Both the position numbers and the translations under genes were made by a program. From Sarocladium kiliense (lineage: Eukaryota > Ascomycota > Sordariomycetes > Hypocreales > Sarocladiaceae), in contig JAUZTG010000029.1 in assembly GCA_030734395.1 (NCBI GenBank), positions 6,696,001-6,760,000 of the forward strand: 64,000 nt of DNA. Reading direction: 5' to 3'. This document shows positions 11,801 to 24,555 of this stretch, piece by piece; position 1 is the stretch's first letter; each line of letters begins with the position of its first letter. The notes beneath the pieces were generated by a model. That model did no database searches. It was not told the DNA's origin and worked only from the letters and a program-made list of their open reading frames with translations.

Positions 11801-14800
11801 CGCCGGATCGGGTGTTCCAACGAATTTCCCTAACGGCACGATCGACCAGGGTGTCTTGAGCTTGACCACAGCCATGAGACGGCGAGGCTGTGTCGGTGTC
11901 TCAAGCGCTTCATCGGCGCGTGGCGTGAATGCGATGGCTCCCGCGTGGCCAGACCCTAGACGATATCTGCGAGACGGGCTAGGCAAGCCATCGTTCGGAC
12001 GAGGCGCACGGAGGAGAGTTCCTGAAGCGTAGGAGCGAGCAGGGAAGCGTTGGGTCACAAAAGGCCCAGCCCAAGCGTCAGTTCAGGCGAGGCTCGATCT
12101 GCCGGGTATTGAAAGCCCACAGCTTGAGTGTGTGTGGTATGGCAGGGTAAACACGTTCCACGCTCCAGGTAAGGCTCCGCTAGAGGGGTGCAGCAAGCAG
12201 CCGGCAGAGTAATGCGATTGTGAGCATTAGGGTCGTCAAGGAGCTGGTTAGCTGTATGCATCTTGCGTACGGGCCCCAGAGATGGCCGATGTGCAGCACA
12301 ACGGCGGATGGAGGGAGGAGTCGAAGGGTTGCAGGCACAGTGGATCAGTGACCAGCAGCTCAGTGCAAGGGCAACACTCCAAAGTGGATCATGTCGGAGT
12401 GGGCCGATGATTCTCCCGGTCAAGGCCCTGCATTGCATTGAGTGGCTGTGAGTTCCTGTGTTTGTTGCTGATGTGCGTTCGGTACCAGACCCAGAAAAAA
12501 CTGCAAGCTGACCAGTCCGCTCCAGACCAGATCTTGTTGGTAAGGATGGATCTCTCCGTTCAGGTAACCATCCCACTATCAAGAACAGCCGTGATTACGA
12601 CGAGTTCTCTCACGCGATGCTTTCCGAGTCTTGACTGATGAGCCGAGATGCGCGATGCTTGAGAGACGGTGATCCGCTGCGGTTGCAACGGCGCGTCACA
12701 ACAGCCCAAGGCAGCGAAGCCTGATGGCAGGGTGGCCGCAATCTCTTTCGGGTAGAAACCCTGCTTATAAGAGAGAATGGTGGGTTTGCAGCCGAGTGTG
12801 ATATAGGTCGACTACGCCAGTGGCACGCAACAGTGGCCAAACGGTGATGGTGAGTCGGTGAGGTGGAGGCGGCGGATGGGATGTGGTGGATGGACCTGGC
12901 GCCTGGGCTAGGCTTGCACTGGCAGTAACATAGTACAGTGTAAACACTGTAATCTCCAGCAGTTCGCTCCAGAAGCTCACCCTAATCTCGCACGGTGCAC
13001 TGTCAACGGTTCACTCCACTGAAAAGTGGGTCTGCAGAAGGGGCGCCCCACCTACTCCCCCAAAATATCCGGAGGTGCAACCTTTCAGTAGTGCGTGGTG
13101 CGATGCAGGGAGGGTGGGTGCGATGCCTGCCCCCAGAGCTTCCCACAGGGCCACCACTCGAGCAGCACCACGACCGCCATCAAAGCTCCAGAGCTGGAGA
13201 ACCCAGCTGAGACGAGAGGTGCTCTCCTCCGTCTGATGCTGCTGCAAGCTTCACGGCAAGGCATCGAATGGCCCACATTTTCGTGACTAGCTCTGATTCC
13301 CATTGGCTCATGGTCTTGACGTCCGATGCATGCAGCGGCAGGTACGATCCAGGTACCACCTTCACATAAAGGTAGGAATTGTTACGAACGTTCCATCGAG
13401 GTTCTTGCCTCCGAGTCCAGATTGTGCGACGGAGCGACTGCCATCGTGAAGCTGCAGCCATTGCAGTGCCTTTTGCCTTGCTGACTTCACTTTAGCTCAC
13501 CCTACATCCAATGCTACTTCATACTACCTTGAGCTCCGACATAATACGCAAAGTAATAATACTACATCACGGCTTTGACCATCCGTTTTTCTCGAGACGG
13601 CTTGGGAGCATCGTCATGCTGCCTTTGCGACACTGTCCAGCCACGCTCCATCATGCGTTACCCAGCCTTTAAACACTCGTCAAATCACGACGAGGGCGCA
13701 AGGGCCGCATCTTCTCGCTGAAACCATGCCGTCAACATGACACAGCAAGCGCTCCGTGGTTCGGACCCTCAGCCCACGAAGCCTTCATGCACGACATAAG
13801 GCACCGTCGTGAGAAAGGATCAGAAGCGAGTAGAGTCGGTCTGATGGCGATGGGGCATTACTCGCTTGTCGCCGTCTGACATATTGACACCTTGACACTG
13901 ACGTCCCTGTGGCAGCACTGCATGATGCACCATCCCCCAAACAGAGCTTGGAGATTGCCCTTGCCTTGACAGCTTTGTCAATTAGCTTGCCGGTTAAAGT
14001 ATCGAGTCCACGTCAAGCCGACGCCCATGTCCACTACAATGCATCAGCTAGCCTCCATCAGCCCGGGGCATCAAGAGATCCTACTCTCGGCCACGCGCGG
14101 CTCATCCGCGCATACTGCCCACAGTCACCTTGCTGCGTCACAGTAGGACACCTGCTGCAGGCCGGGGCTCCTCACTACGAGATGAAAGCCTGGGGGAGCT
14201 GCAAGGCCGATCATTGTTCTGTCCGGCAACCCAATCCGATCAGACCTGTCGCAAAGCCTGGCCCGAAAAGGCTGTTCAGGTGCGCAAGGACACTTCTTCC
14301 GGCCATCAAGCCCCGCGCAAGGAAGATCTGTTTGGTGCCAGGCGCGGAGCGAACTAGCTTGCCAGTCGAGAGCCATCCCCTAAATCTCAACAGCTATGAA
14401 GGCAACCTTGGTCAAGAACCACACACCCCGAGCCAGATACATGCCCGTTCGGTTTTCAGTAGAAGCACAGCGCACATCAAGTCAACACACATCAAGAAAA
14501 CACGTTCAGAATAGCAAACAGCGAATCGCAGTGTCGCAACTTAGCAACGGCTGTCACCTCTACCTAGAGCCAAGACTGGGGTCCTTTTGCTGCCGAAGGC
14601 CTGTGACAGACATGGGGCCTAGCCAATCCGTGTCAGCTTCGAGAGATGGACAACCCACCCTCAGCTCTATTTTGACTGCTGATGGTCCGGCGCCACGCGA
14701 CAAACAAGTAATCAGACACTCGCTTCGAGATTTGAGCAATTACGCATGCGCCGGCTCCTGATTTCGGGTCTAATCACTTGTTTCCTGTCTCGTTTGATCC

Positions 14801-17800
14801 CACGATGAACTCACGAATGCCAAAACCCGGATTCACATTTGCTATTCTGGAATGGCAACTTCGAACCAAGGTGCACTTTGATGGAGGTCTGGAGGCTGCC
14901 ATAACTCAACTTCCCTTCGCAATCCCTCCCAACAAACGAAACACGGCTCTTGTGTCAGCCTGTCCCGATCTGTTTCATGCAATGCCCGCGATGACTCCCA
15001 AGAACCCTGAAGACCAAAGCAGCCGCGTGTTGCAAGGACTTTGAATGGCTCATTTTACCTTGCCGATCGGACAATTTTCCAGACACGACCCGATGTCCGC
15101 TCGGCCCGCAGGATGGCACGCAACCCAAGAGCCAATTTGGACGTTGGCCTGTCTCCTTGTATTCTCTACAGGGGCTGATTGGTTGAGTGCCCACAAGGAC
15201 CATCATCTGCTTGGCAAGTACTCGAAGCGAGCTATAGAGTCGAGTCTCTTATTACAAGGTTGATCTGCCCAAGCAGAGACCGGATTGACTCGATTCAGCT
15301 AGGCTTGTACGGGCGCAAAAAGCTTTTCGGATCTCACAATGTACTGCCTCGGAAAATAATCGAGCCTTGACCATGTCACTTGACATGGTTCATGTTGAAC
15401 GCGGCCGAAACAGGCCAGTAACCCTTCACAGGAACCATCATGAGACGATCCGCCAGGCCATCAGAGGAGCAATGAGCTATGATAGTGGACGCGGATACTT
15501 CAAGTTCAGAGTAGAGATGTCCGAATAAGGAAAAGGGACCCGATGGGGGTTACCATCTTTATTTCCTCCTGCTTAGTTATGAAAGTCGGGTCCCCCGCCT
15601 TGTCATCCAGCTATCACGGCCCGCTAGAGACACGTCTCTGAACGATGTGAGGAAAACCAGCAACAGCCAAGGAAGAGTCCGTGGAGAACTGTTGGTTCTG
15701 TATCGTCAAATTTCGTTCTTTGTCGGATGGTCCTTGTGCACAGCTCAAGTATCGTGGTACCGGTCTGAGCCGTGGGTTCCCATACATGTGCAGTATCTAA
15801 CTACGTGGAATCAATATGGCTTAGGCTCTCAAGCAGATTCCGTTCCTTGACCCTTCAGAAACACGACCATCAAATGACGCTGCTGATAGCAGTAGGCGGC
15901 GGTGTCACACCTGGAACAATTCGGCCGCCCGGACCGACTTGACGAACAAGTGAACAACGCAGCATGCATGGTCTCTCCTCGCGTGAATGGCTTCAATGGA
16001 GCGGAACAGATTCTCTCCGGGATCTTTTGTCATTGTTGATGGGCTACGAACGACCGGCATACTTGCGCATGAATCTTCTCATACCACACAAGCTCGCTGG
16101 AACGGGCCGGTAGCAGTTCCGTCCCAGAAGCAAGGTGACAGCCAGTCTCTGGTAACCCCGCCTCCTCAATGCTAGTCCAAGATCCGATGGTACCGATGCT
16201 AGACCGCCCTTTCTGCTGCAGTAGTCTCGAGCAACAGGAGGTCGATGATGCGAGGAATGGACAAACATTCACATTCCCTGAACTTTGGCCTTCAGACAGC
16301 ATCACCTATGTATACGCTGAGTAAACCAGAGCCTGAGGTTACATTGTCCAAAGCTCTGAGGAACATGACGCCCCTGAAGGTGGCACAGAGAGTGTCACTT
16401 GCCCTCCGTATATGTTGAGGTGAGAGATTACAGCTCAACAGGACAGCAGGAAGGCAAGGTGCGTAGCCGTGAAGATTCTAGGGGGGTTCCTGTGCTAGAG
16501 AGTGCATCACACGATGCAAACGCTTTCGCTACGTACTCTGCATCATTCCAAGAGTATCAACAGGCGGAGACTATATCCATGCGCAGCTAAGGCCGGACAC
16601 AGCAGAAGGTTCTGGGTCTGAACTGCCGAGGGGGCTGGAGACCTAGACGAATACGTCTCCATCAGTACCAACACCTGTATGCGCTGTCCAGACCCCGTTG
16701 GCTGCACTTGTATGGGCGCCCGCACCCGAGCCTGGAATGTCGTACGAAGATAGCCAGCTCGCTCGGTCGCTCAGGACCATGCACCTTGCGTATGCTGACA
16801 GGAATAGCTTCCCCCAACGGATGGATCCAGAGCGCCACAAGACGGGCCACACATGAAGGATGCTACACCGTGGCCTCGATCCGCCTGTCAAAGAGCCCCT
16901 CGAAAATGAGGCGAGTTGGGAGATGTGCAGACCAAGCATCCATCAGGCAGCTCCGCATGTGGCCACTCCATTCCGTTTCCGCGCAGTGGCACAGCAGCTG
17001 GAAATCAAGCTCGGGACGAGATGGTCTGCTTTGAGTCTGTTGCTCCGGGAGCCTTGGCCGGAGATATGACGAGAGTGGTCGATAAAGGTTGTGCCAGCCC
17101 TTTCGTTCCAGATCTTCACGACCAGGACGTACGTTCCTCGTCTTGTTTCATCCGATATGCTGGGAGTAGTTCAGTTCTTCACATTTCAATAGAATCGAAA
17201 CCGAGTCTTAGCGCAGTGGCCTGGTACGATGGATAGCACCACCGCCACACAAAAACAGAGGGGCGGGCGAGGGGGTGCGAGAAGTTTGGTACACGGCGAT
17301 GCCGAGCTTGGTACGCGTTATGCGTGCGCTCACGCGCGAGCAAGCAATAAGGAATCGGCCTAACCTGTAACAGAAGCTTAGTCCTGGACACGGGAATATG
17401 GAGACGTGTTTTCGTGGCCATCGGGGATACGAAGACGTTTACAAATGGCATTGTATCTGAAGTTGAAACTTTGACTGAACCTGTGCGGTAGCACTTGATG
17501 AACTGAACACGTGCCAGCAGCTGGATGGGAACTCTCACAACAAAGGTCTCAAGAGAACGATTGATCATCAAGGTTTTGCCTGCATTTTCCCTGACCAAGC
17601 GAAACTGATGAGGTATGTTGTTGCGCGGCGATGTCACTGCCAAGTCACAAGCCTAGGGTTCACTCGATCTCTGGTCGACCCACGATTGAGCCACCTCGAG
17701 AGTAAACGCATGGCATGTACCGGCGATCTAACACTAACGGATGGGAGAAGGTTGCAGCAACACTGCGTGAGATACCGGTCTCGCTGGGGCTGGTGGTAAA

Positions 17801-18138
17801 CAACCCAAGGGACGTGCACCTAACCCCTTTGTATGACATACCCCCTTAAAGTGTGTCCTATAAGAGTACGTAAAGCTGAGCTAATATCATCCTGGTTATT
17901 TACATGCCACGAATTACTGTCTCAGGGTTAAGGGCATGTGTTTGTGTTTGTATTTCTTGTGCATATATGATCCGTTGAATGCAGATGCTCCCTCCGCTGA
18001 GATCTATCCAATCTGAACTTGTAACGCTACCGTTCAATAAATACATACGCTATTATGTTAAATGGTAAAATGCAGCACACTCGCAGTCGGTCTTTACATC
18101 GTGTCTTAACAAGCGAAGCGGCTCTTCTAGGTTGTACT
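8896..18138. other. Gene-poor region, about 9.2 kb
   Basis: No open frame in this stretch carries a domain, repeat family or convincing splice structure that I recognise. The longest frames (for example 201 codons at 13909 on + and 175 codons ending at 12055 on -) have no plausible start context, and their composition looks like chance. Base composition appears balanced, not the AT-rich pattern of strong RIP, and I see no transposase or reverse transcriptase motif. It begins at the 5' end of the velvet gene, so part of it is that gene's upstream region. It could hold non-coding RNAs, distal regulatory DNA or very old decayed sequence. Confidence 0.5.
15535..15594. repeat. Perfect 9-bp inverted repeat, 42-bp spacer
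   Basis: GGGACCCGA at 15535-15543 is the exact reverse complement of TCGGGTCCC at 15586-15594. The spacer is 42 bp with no long pairing of its own. It may be a chance hairpin, a small RNA fold, or the ends of a short decayed element. No flanking target-site duplication is evident. Confidence 0.35.
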
Positions 18139-19638
18139 TTACGCAGCAATGACTGAATTCTCCTCACTCCTCATCACAGCACCCTTCCCACCAGGACCAT
18201 CTCCTCTCTCCCACTCTATCCTCTCCCGGACCATCTCTCGCTTGCACCACCGGACGGTGATGATGCCCCAGACGACCGCCCAAAGAAACGGAACAGCCCA
18301 GGCGACGCCATAAGCGGCTGTGGCAGGGACTTGGGGGATGACGGATATGACTGTTAGGGGGACGGCGAGGACGAGGGCCGGAATGGACCAGAACCAGGAT
18401 TGAATGAGGAGCATGCGGCGGAAACGAGGGGAGGCGGCATATCTGGCGGAGAGGGCTTCGCGGTAGGGACGACCGGCGGAGGCGTTGACGGCAACAACGT
18501 CTTCCATGAAGTAGTAGACTGGCGGGAGGACCTATGATGGGATGTCAGCATCATGAACGTGACTCATGTCATCATGGAGACGGGATAGCCTCTATAGAGA
18601 GCGGAAGCGGTGCAAATGGATCAGCGAAAGACGTACCTTTTCACCTTTCGCAGTTGAGGAGATGCGACAAGGAGCTGGCCACCCGTAGTAATTGAACAAG
18701 TTCAAGACCAGGAGCCATCCGCCGAGACAGTAAAGCAGAGCAGGAGCAGGCATGCAGAGAACCCTCAGCCATACTTCATGCGGCGCACTGCCGATGATGA
18801 ATAGGGCAGTAACGACGAAGATGGTCAAGACGCTGGCCCAGGTGGTCATGTCGAAGCACCATCTACTATCAGTCCCCAGCGGTCTGTAGAACCTCTCCTT
18901 CTTGATCAGCCTCAGCGTTCGTATCGCGAGTTCAAGATATGTTGGTCCACCCCATATTGTCGTCACGACCGCAAAAATAATCCACCCTTGGACATGGCCT
19001 GCGTAGTGCAGGCCATAGTACAATGCTATAGGCACAGCAGAGGCGTCGACGAAGACCAGGAAGGCGAAGAACCAGAGCCTCCAGCGACGACGACCATGGT
19101 GCCAGGTGAAGGGCAGCTGGGGAAGAAGGTCTGGGTGATGCTCGTAGTATTCTTTCAGGGTGTGGCCGCGGCGTTGGTATTCTTCTCGAGTCGCGGCTCG
19201 GGAGTCGTAGTAGACTTCTGCTGGGGGCCGTTGGGAGTAGGAGAGGGAGCGGCGGAAGGAGGCGCCGCCATTTGGGTAAGACTGGTCAAGTGTATGGCGA
19301 CGGGGTGGGGATGGCGAAGAGTTGTTGGGATCTTGAATATGCGAGGTGAGTTGGTCGGCGGAGCGGGTCTTGAAAGTGACTGTTGGACGTGTTGGATCGT
19401 TGGAGTTTGTGCGCGAGGGCAAAAAGGAAAGAGGTTGAGTCGAGGATGAAGGCTGAAGGTCGGTTGTATTGTTCGTGCTGGTGTCAGCTATCTTGGAGTC
19501 GGGGTTGGTGTTTGATGGTACAGGGGCGAGGGTCGGATCGGCTGGAGGGGAGTCATCGCGAGGAGTGCTAGTGGCAGTGGCAGCCGGGAGGGACTGGTCA
19601 GAGCTGAGCCTCGCGCTGCCACGACGTGCTTGAGGCAT
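18139..19638 (-). CDS. Multi-pass integral membrane protein, fungal, function unknown
   Basis: Two exons: 19638..18637 and 18531..18139; the intron is 105 bp (GTACGT/ATAG); 464 residues. Residues 1 to about 190 are Ser/Thr/Pro-rich, low complexity and probably cytosolic. From WRLWFFAFLVFVDASAVPIALYYGL there are about five or six hydrophobic segments (examples: GWIIFAVVTTIWGG, WASVLTIFVVTALFIIG, VLCMPAPALLYCLGGWLLVL, then in exon 2 FWSIPALVLAVPLTVISVI and GVAWAVPFLWAVVWGIIT). The exon join reads GEKVLPPVYYFMEDVVAVNA, a conserved-looking linker that supports the splice. The last 30 residues are charged. I do not recognise a transporter or enzyme motif; it resembles unnamed membrane proteins conserved in Pezizomycotina. 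Confidence 0.8.
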
Positions 19639-22177
19639 TGCGTCGAGGGGATGAAGCTGAGAGTGGTTGGATCAGAATAGGGAGTTGTTGCTGGACGAGA
19701 GGCTGATCATGACCACTGTTGCAGTGTCGTGTGAAAGAGGAGGGGCAGAGGGATGATGCAAGCAACAGCACAAGGCAAATGATGGATGTGCAGGAGGTAG
19801 TAGTCCGAGCAGTCTTTCGGCACGGGATTGGAAGCAGATAAGTTGACAGGTCGGTAGATAGTCGCAAATCTTAGTATGTGGAGATTGTGGCAGGACAGAC
19901 GGAGATCGGAGTGAGGCTTTGCAGCGAGAGTGTCGGGAACGGGGGAATAGTATGGAGCGTCGGTCGGATGCTTGAAGGGGTAGTGGGCTGGAGGAGAGAT
20001 AGAGTTTGGTTCCAGCGCATCCGGTGATGAGGCTGTCTTGACGATGGATGATGAGCTGGGCTCAGTAAGCGGGTGCCTGAGAGAGTGTGTGTCTGCTGTG
20101 TGAGAGCCAGCATAAGGCGAGGCTGATGCAGGGTTGGGTGAGTGAGACAGACTGACCTGGAAGTGATTGAGGTCGAGGTGGCAGCTGTGGTGATGAAGAT
20201 GGTGAGGAATGAAGACGAAGCTGGAGAAAGGTGAACGCACTACACACTACGAACTACTTACTGGTGGTGAAGTTTGCGTCTGGGTCTGGATCTGGGTCTG
20301 GGTCTGGGGCTCCCTCCTTCCTTGTTTTGCGGCGACGAGACTCTGCGCTACTGTCGGCTGTTGACGGATGGGGGGGACTGTTTCCAACGGGTGCTAGCAG
20401 GTGGCCGAGGTGTCAGGCCACATGGGAGCCAGTAACAGAAACAGAAACATTGGCGCTAAATGGGAGGAAACAATGCCACTGATGCGAGTAATTGATCAGT
20501 CATATCATAGCTCACACGGACAGCATTTGGCTAAGCTGCACCGGGTGGTGTGGTGATGACGTTGCCACCTCGGAGGGTTCGGGCCTGGAGCGGCAGTGGC
20601 CTCTGGTGCTGCTACTGCTACTGCTACGACGACTGCTATCGGCACCCACTGCTGTACTTGCGCTGATGCTGCAACACTTGAATGTCCTTTGTTGCATATG
20701 ATCGTTGCGTTTTCACATGAAAGTGCTGGAATCGGAGGTTGACGGTTTCAAGGCTGCTGCATCTTGCATCGCTGCATTGGGCACTACGTCATGCGCCAGG
20801 CCGGGACGATCAGCCTTGGCTCGGGGCGCGGCAGGGGACTTGCTTGGCACCGGCTGTCCACTGACAGGCATAAACTACGGAGCACGGCAAGGACTGACTG
20901 GCCGACAGGGTGACAGAATAAACACAGCACCTGGCTTGTCCTGTCCAACATGGCTTACTGTGGGTTCAGTGGCACTTTTCTGCAGCGGCTGTCGCTCACG
21001 TCATTCGTTGCCAGTGTCTCCCGTTCTTGCTATTTTTAATTCCTGCCGCACATGACGTGCAACTACACAGACGACACTTCTTGGGCATTCCTCGAGTCAC
21101 GCCGTCTTGGGGGCTGTCTACGCCAAGGACACGACTGCACACATCAATCACCACACTCATTCAATCTATTCATTTGGTGTTCATAAGCACCTTCAATAGC
21201 TTGTCGTAGTACGTGCACCCAAAGGCACGGGTCATCGCCATCCATGACAGCGTTGACACTAACCTGATGACAAGGGTGCACTCACAGAACACCTTCTGAG
21301 GTCAATCGCAGCATCCTACAGTCCATCAATACACAATAAACCACCCCAGTCCGCCCAGCCTACCAATATTATCATTTACACATACTTCACCCCATAATAA
21401 ATGTTCGCACGCGCAACCCCCATCTCCATCTCCAGTCTTCAGCACTGTATAGGGTAGCCTCACCTCACATCCAACGCTACAGGGTAGCCAAACATCCTAC
21501 CCGTCCGCATCTGCCGAACCTCCCACCTTAACCCTCTCCCCTCATCCCAGCGCCACTCACCGAAGGCCTAGCCTCCAAATCCACATCTAATCCGAACCTC
21601 GTCTCTCCTTGGAACGCGCCCATCAAAACTGATTTACCGACTGCATAACCCGTCCTCGTCGCTCGACCCCACGATCCTCATCTGGGGGGGACTAGACGCG
21701 GGGTTGCACCGCTCCGGCATCCGAGTGTCTGTTTGTCGGGAAGCATGGCAAGCACAATTGCTGGGGTCTGACTTGCTGGATGCCTGCTGGAATGGGTGTA
21801 CGTTGAAGACTCGAGGTGGGTTTTCCGGGTCATGATATGGGCTTGGCTTACACGCTCGTCTGGGAGAATGAGGTTCTCGCTCCTTCGCGTCTTTGGGATT
21901 CGGGAATTATGTCCTGGCTTGCCGAGGGTGTTCACGAGGTTGAAGAGACTCTCTTATATATACATAGCCGTACACGCTTTCTCCCTCTTCTCGGGTTTCC
22001 TCTTGTATTGATCGTCACTGCTTTCGATTTGTAGCGTCTTCTACCTCCCGAAGAGAGACTCTTGACTTCGTCTCAACACGAATCCCGTCTCGTATGGCCA
22101 CTCAACAGGCCTCCCTCTCCTCCTCTTTTTGACCATATCAATCTCTCGACCATTCCCCCTAACCACCAACTCCCAAA
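19639..22177. other. Divergent intergenic region between membrane protein and P450
   Basis: About 2.5 kb. It contains a short hexamer-like TCTGGG/TCTGGA run near 20279-20310 and otherwise no supported gene. The half next to the P450 has TATA- and CT-rich promoter character, and the other half should hold the 5' UTR and promoter of the minus-strand membrane gene. Confidence 0.45.
21955..21962 (+). promoter_or_regulatory. TATA-like box upstream of P450
   Basis: TATATATA about 215 bp upstream of the P450 ATG, followed after about 25 bp by a pyrimidine-rich tract (tctccctcttctcgg) typical of fungal transcription starts. Position and context are the only evidence. Confidence 0.35.
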
Positions 22178-24007
22178 ATGTCGTCCCAGAGCCTCGTCGC
22201 AACCCTCCTCTCCCTCCTAGCCCAACACTACCTCCTCGCCCTCACCACCCTCATAACCCTCTACCTCCTCAAGAACTACTTCAACAGAGGCCTCAACAAG
22301 TATCCAGGCCCGTTCCTCGCCTCTCTCACCGACTGGTGGCGTGTCTGGGATGTATATGGCCAGCATTCGGAGAAGACGCACCTGGCTCTTCATGCTAAGC
22401 ATGGAGATGTCGTGAGGTTGGGACCGAATAGCTTGTCGTTTGCGGATCCGGCAGCGTTAAAGAGCATCTACGGGCTCAACAAGGGCTTTGTCAAGGTATG
22501 TTCCCTTCTGTCTACCCTTGTCATCCACTTGAGTCTTCATAATGAACTCCGCTGACATAATTACAACATAGTCCGACTTCTACATCGTCCAACAGTCAGT
22601 CGTCCAAGGCCGCCGCCTCGCCTCCCTCTTCTCTACCACCTCCGAGCCCTTCCACGCCCAATTCCGCCGCTGCGTCAACTCGGCCTTCTCCATGTCCGCT
22701 CTCGTCCAGTACGAGCCCTTCGTCGACAACACCACCAAGCTGTTCCTCTCCCAGACGGAGAAGCTCTTCGCATCAACCCCCCGAGCGAATGTCTGTGATT
22801 TCACGACGTGGCTCCAGTTCTATGCCTTCGATGTTATTGGCGAAATTACGTACAGCAAGAGACACGGTTTCTTGGAGAGGAATGAGGATGTTGAGGGGAT
22901 CGTGAAGTATCTCGGCAACCTGTTCCTCTACGTCGCTCCCATCGGACAGATCCCCTTCCTTGATCTCATCTTCCTTAAGAACCCCATCTACCTCAAACTC
23001 TCGCAGTGGGGCCTCTTCGACTCGACTTTCCCTGTTGCTCGCTTCGCCCGCGCACGCATGGCCGAGCGCCTCATCCCGGAACTCAACAACACCGCCGAAA
23101 CCAAGCAGCCAACCTCCGTCCTCCCTCTATCCTCCCCCAAGCCAAAGATGCAGCAGGGAAAATCTCCCGACTTGCTCTCCAAGTTCATCGCCGCCTCGGA
23201 GGCTCGTCCTGATTTCATGACATCCGATCTCGTCCAGACGATGGCTGTCTCTATGGCTTTCGCAGGCTCAGAGACAACTGCCATCTCTCTCTCCTCTACT
23301 TTCTACTTCCTCCTTCGCAACCCTGCCTATCTGGCCCGACTCCGTGCTGAAATCGACGACTTCGCAAGGAACGGTGGATTCTCAGACTACGAAACTGGAC
23401 TGGTCACCTTCGCCGAAGCACAGAAGCTCCCCTACCTCCACGCCTGCATCCAAGAAGCCTTCCGTATGCACCCGGCCGCCGGTCTTCCCCTTGAGCGCAT
23501 CGTGCCCCCACAGGGAGCCGAGATCGCCGGCCACTTCATCAAGGGAGGCACAATCGTTGGCTGCTCCGCCTGGGTTATCCACCGCCGACCTGAGATCTTC
23601 GGTCAAGATGTGGATGTCTACCGTCCGGAGCGGTGGTTGCCGCAGGAGGGTGCAGATCCCGAGGCAGAGGCCAGACGGATCAAGGAGATGAGCGGGATGA
23701 TGTTCCAGTTCGGCATGGGAAGCAGGACGTGTATCGGGAAGAACATCAGCCTGTTGGAGATCTACAAGGTGGTGCCTAGTCTGTTGAGGAGGTTTGATGT
23801 AAGTTCCTCTGCTCTTGGGATAGCTATAACGTCGCAAAAGATGGCTAACATATCTAACAGATCGAGTTTGACGACCCGAGCAAGGACTGGAAGACCGTCA
23901 ATGCCTGGTTCATCAAGCAAGTTGAATTCTATACAAGGTTCTCAAGGAGGGAAATTGTCCAATCTGAGGTGCCACTGTCTGAAAAGACAGAAGTTGCCGC
24001 GCACTGA
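22178..24007 (+). CDS. Cytochrome P450 monooxygenase (pisatin-demethylase-like)
   Basis: Three exons: 22178..22495, 22572..23798, 23861..24007; introns 76 and 62 bp; 563 residues, somewhat long for a fungal microsomal P450. An N-terminal membrane anchor covers about residues 8-35, followed by the proline hinge YPGPFLASLTDWWR. The I-helix oxygen motif AGSETT is at 337-342, ExxR (EAFR) at 401-404, the PERW region at about 457-460, and the heme loop FGMGSRTCIG starts at F486 with the axial Cys493. The C-terminus (FDIEFDDPSKDWKTVNAW... VEFYTRF) is typical of the pisatin demethylase/CYP57-like clade. Probably an ER-bound enzyme that oxidises a lipophilic compound; the substrate is unknown. No neighbouring secondary-metabolism backbone gene is present, so it is more likely a stand-alone or detoxification P450. 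Confidence 0.9.
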
Positions 24008-24120
24008 TGAAACCAAGAACGGCTTAGGTGAAAAGTGAAAAGAAGCATGTCCATAGACTGATACAAGCGCAGAATCTGCCGAGAGCGAAGGAAGCATGTC
24101 ACAAGCATCATACATATATA

Positions 24121-24138
24121 AGCAGCAGCAGCAGCAGT
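24121..24138 (+). repeat. AGC trinucleotide microsatellite
   Basis: Six tandem AGC units in the 548-bp convergent gap (24008-24555) between the P450 and the coiled-coil gene. It lies outside any coding frame I support. The rest of the gap shows nothing else. Confidence 0.7.
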
Positions 24139-24555
24139 AGAAGATTGCGTAAAATTGATGGGGGTATCTCGTCCTTCAAATGACACACTGTTCTTCCCAT
24201 CTGTCACCCATCATCGTCATCCAGCCGGAGCGTCAAACATCTCGGCCATTACACATACTATACGTGCTGTCCAAGCTGGCCTCGTTAGCCTGCTCAACCA
24301 GCCCATCCATCCAATGGATCGTCAAACGGTATTATTCGAAGAAGAAGTGTATCCAAGGGTTGCGTTCGAGTGAGCATCAATCAGACAGGCTGCTGAACAT
24401 CCGTAATTGAGCTCAGAAGCTGCCGATTCCGATCTCTCATCTCCCGATCAAGGGAATCGATTTGCTTTGCAGTAACGCGTGCTTTACTAAGCTAAAAGAG
24501 GAGGGGAGGTCAGCGAAAGGTCTTCAAGAGCGCAAAATGACACAAAACGGCTGCA

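Noticed and set aside
12055..12582. 175-codon open frame on the minus strand
   Set aside because: No recognisable domain or conserved-looking segment; most likely a chance frame in GC-balanced DNA.
13909..14514. 201-codon open frame on the plus strand in the gene desert
   Set aside because: Begins at GTG, not ATG; no domain, no splice structure, and composition like neighbouring non-coding frames.
8896..18138. Possible RIP-mutated transposon filling the gene-poor region
   Set aside because: No marked AT bias, no transposase, reverse transcriptase or terminal repeats seen by eye; a repeat-database search would be needed to settle it.
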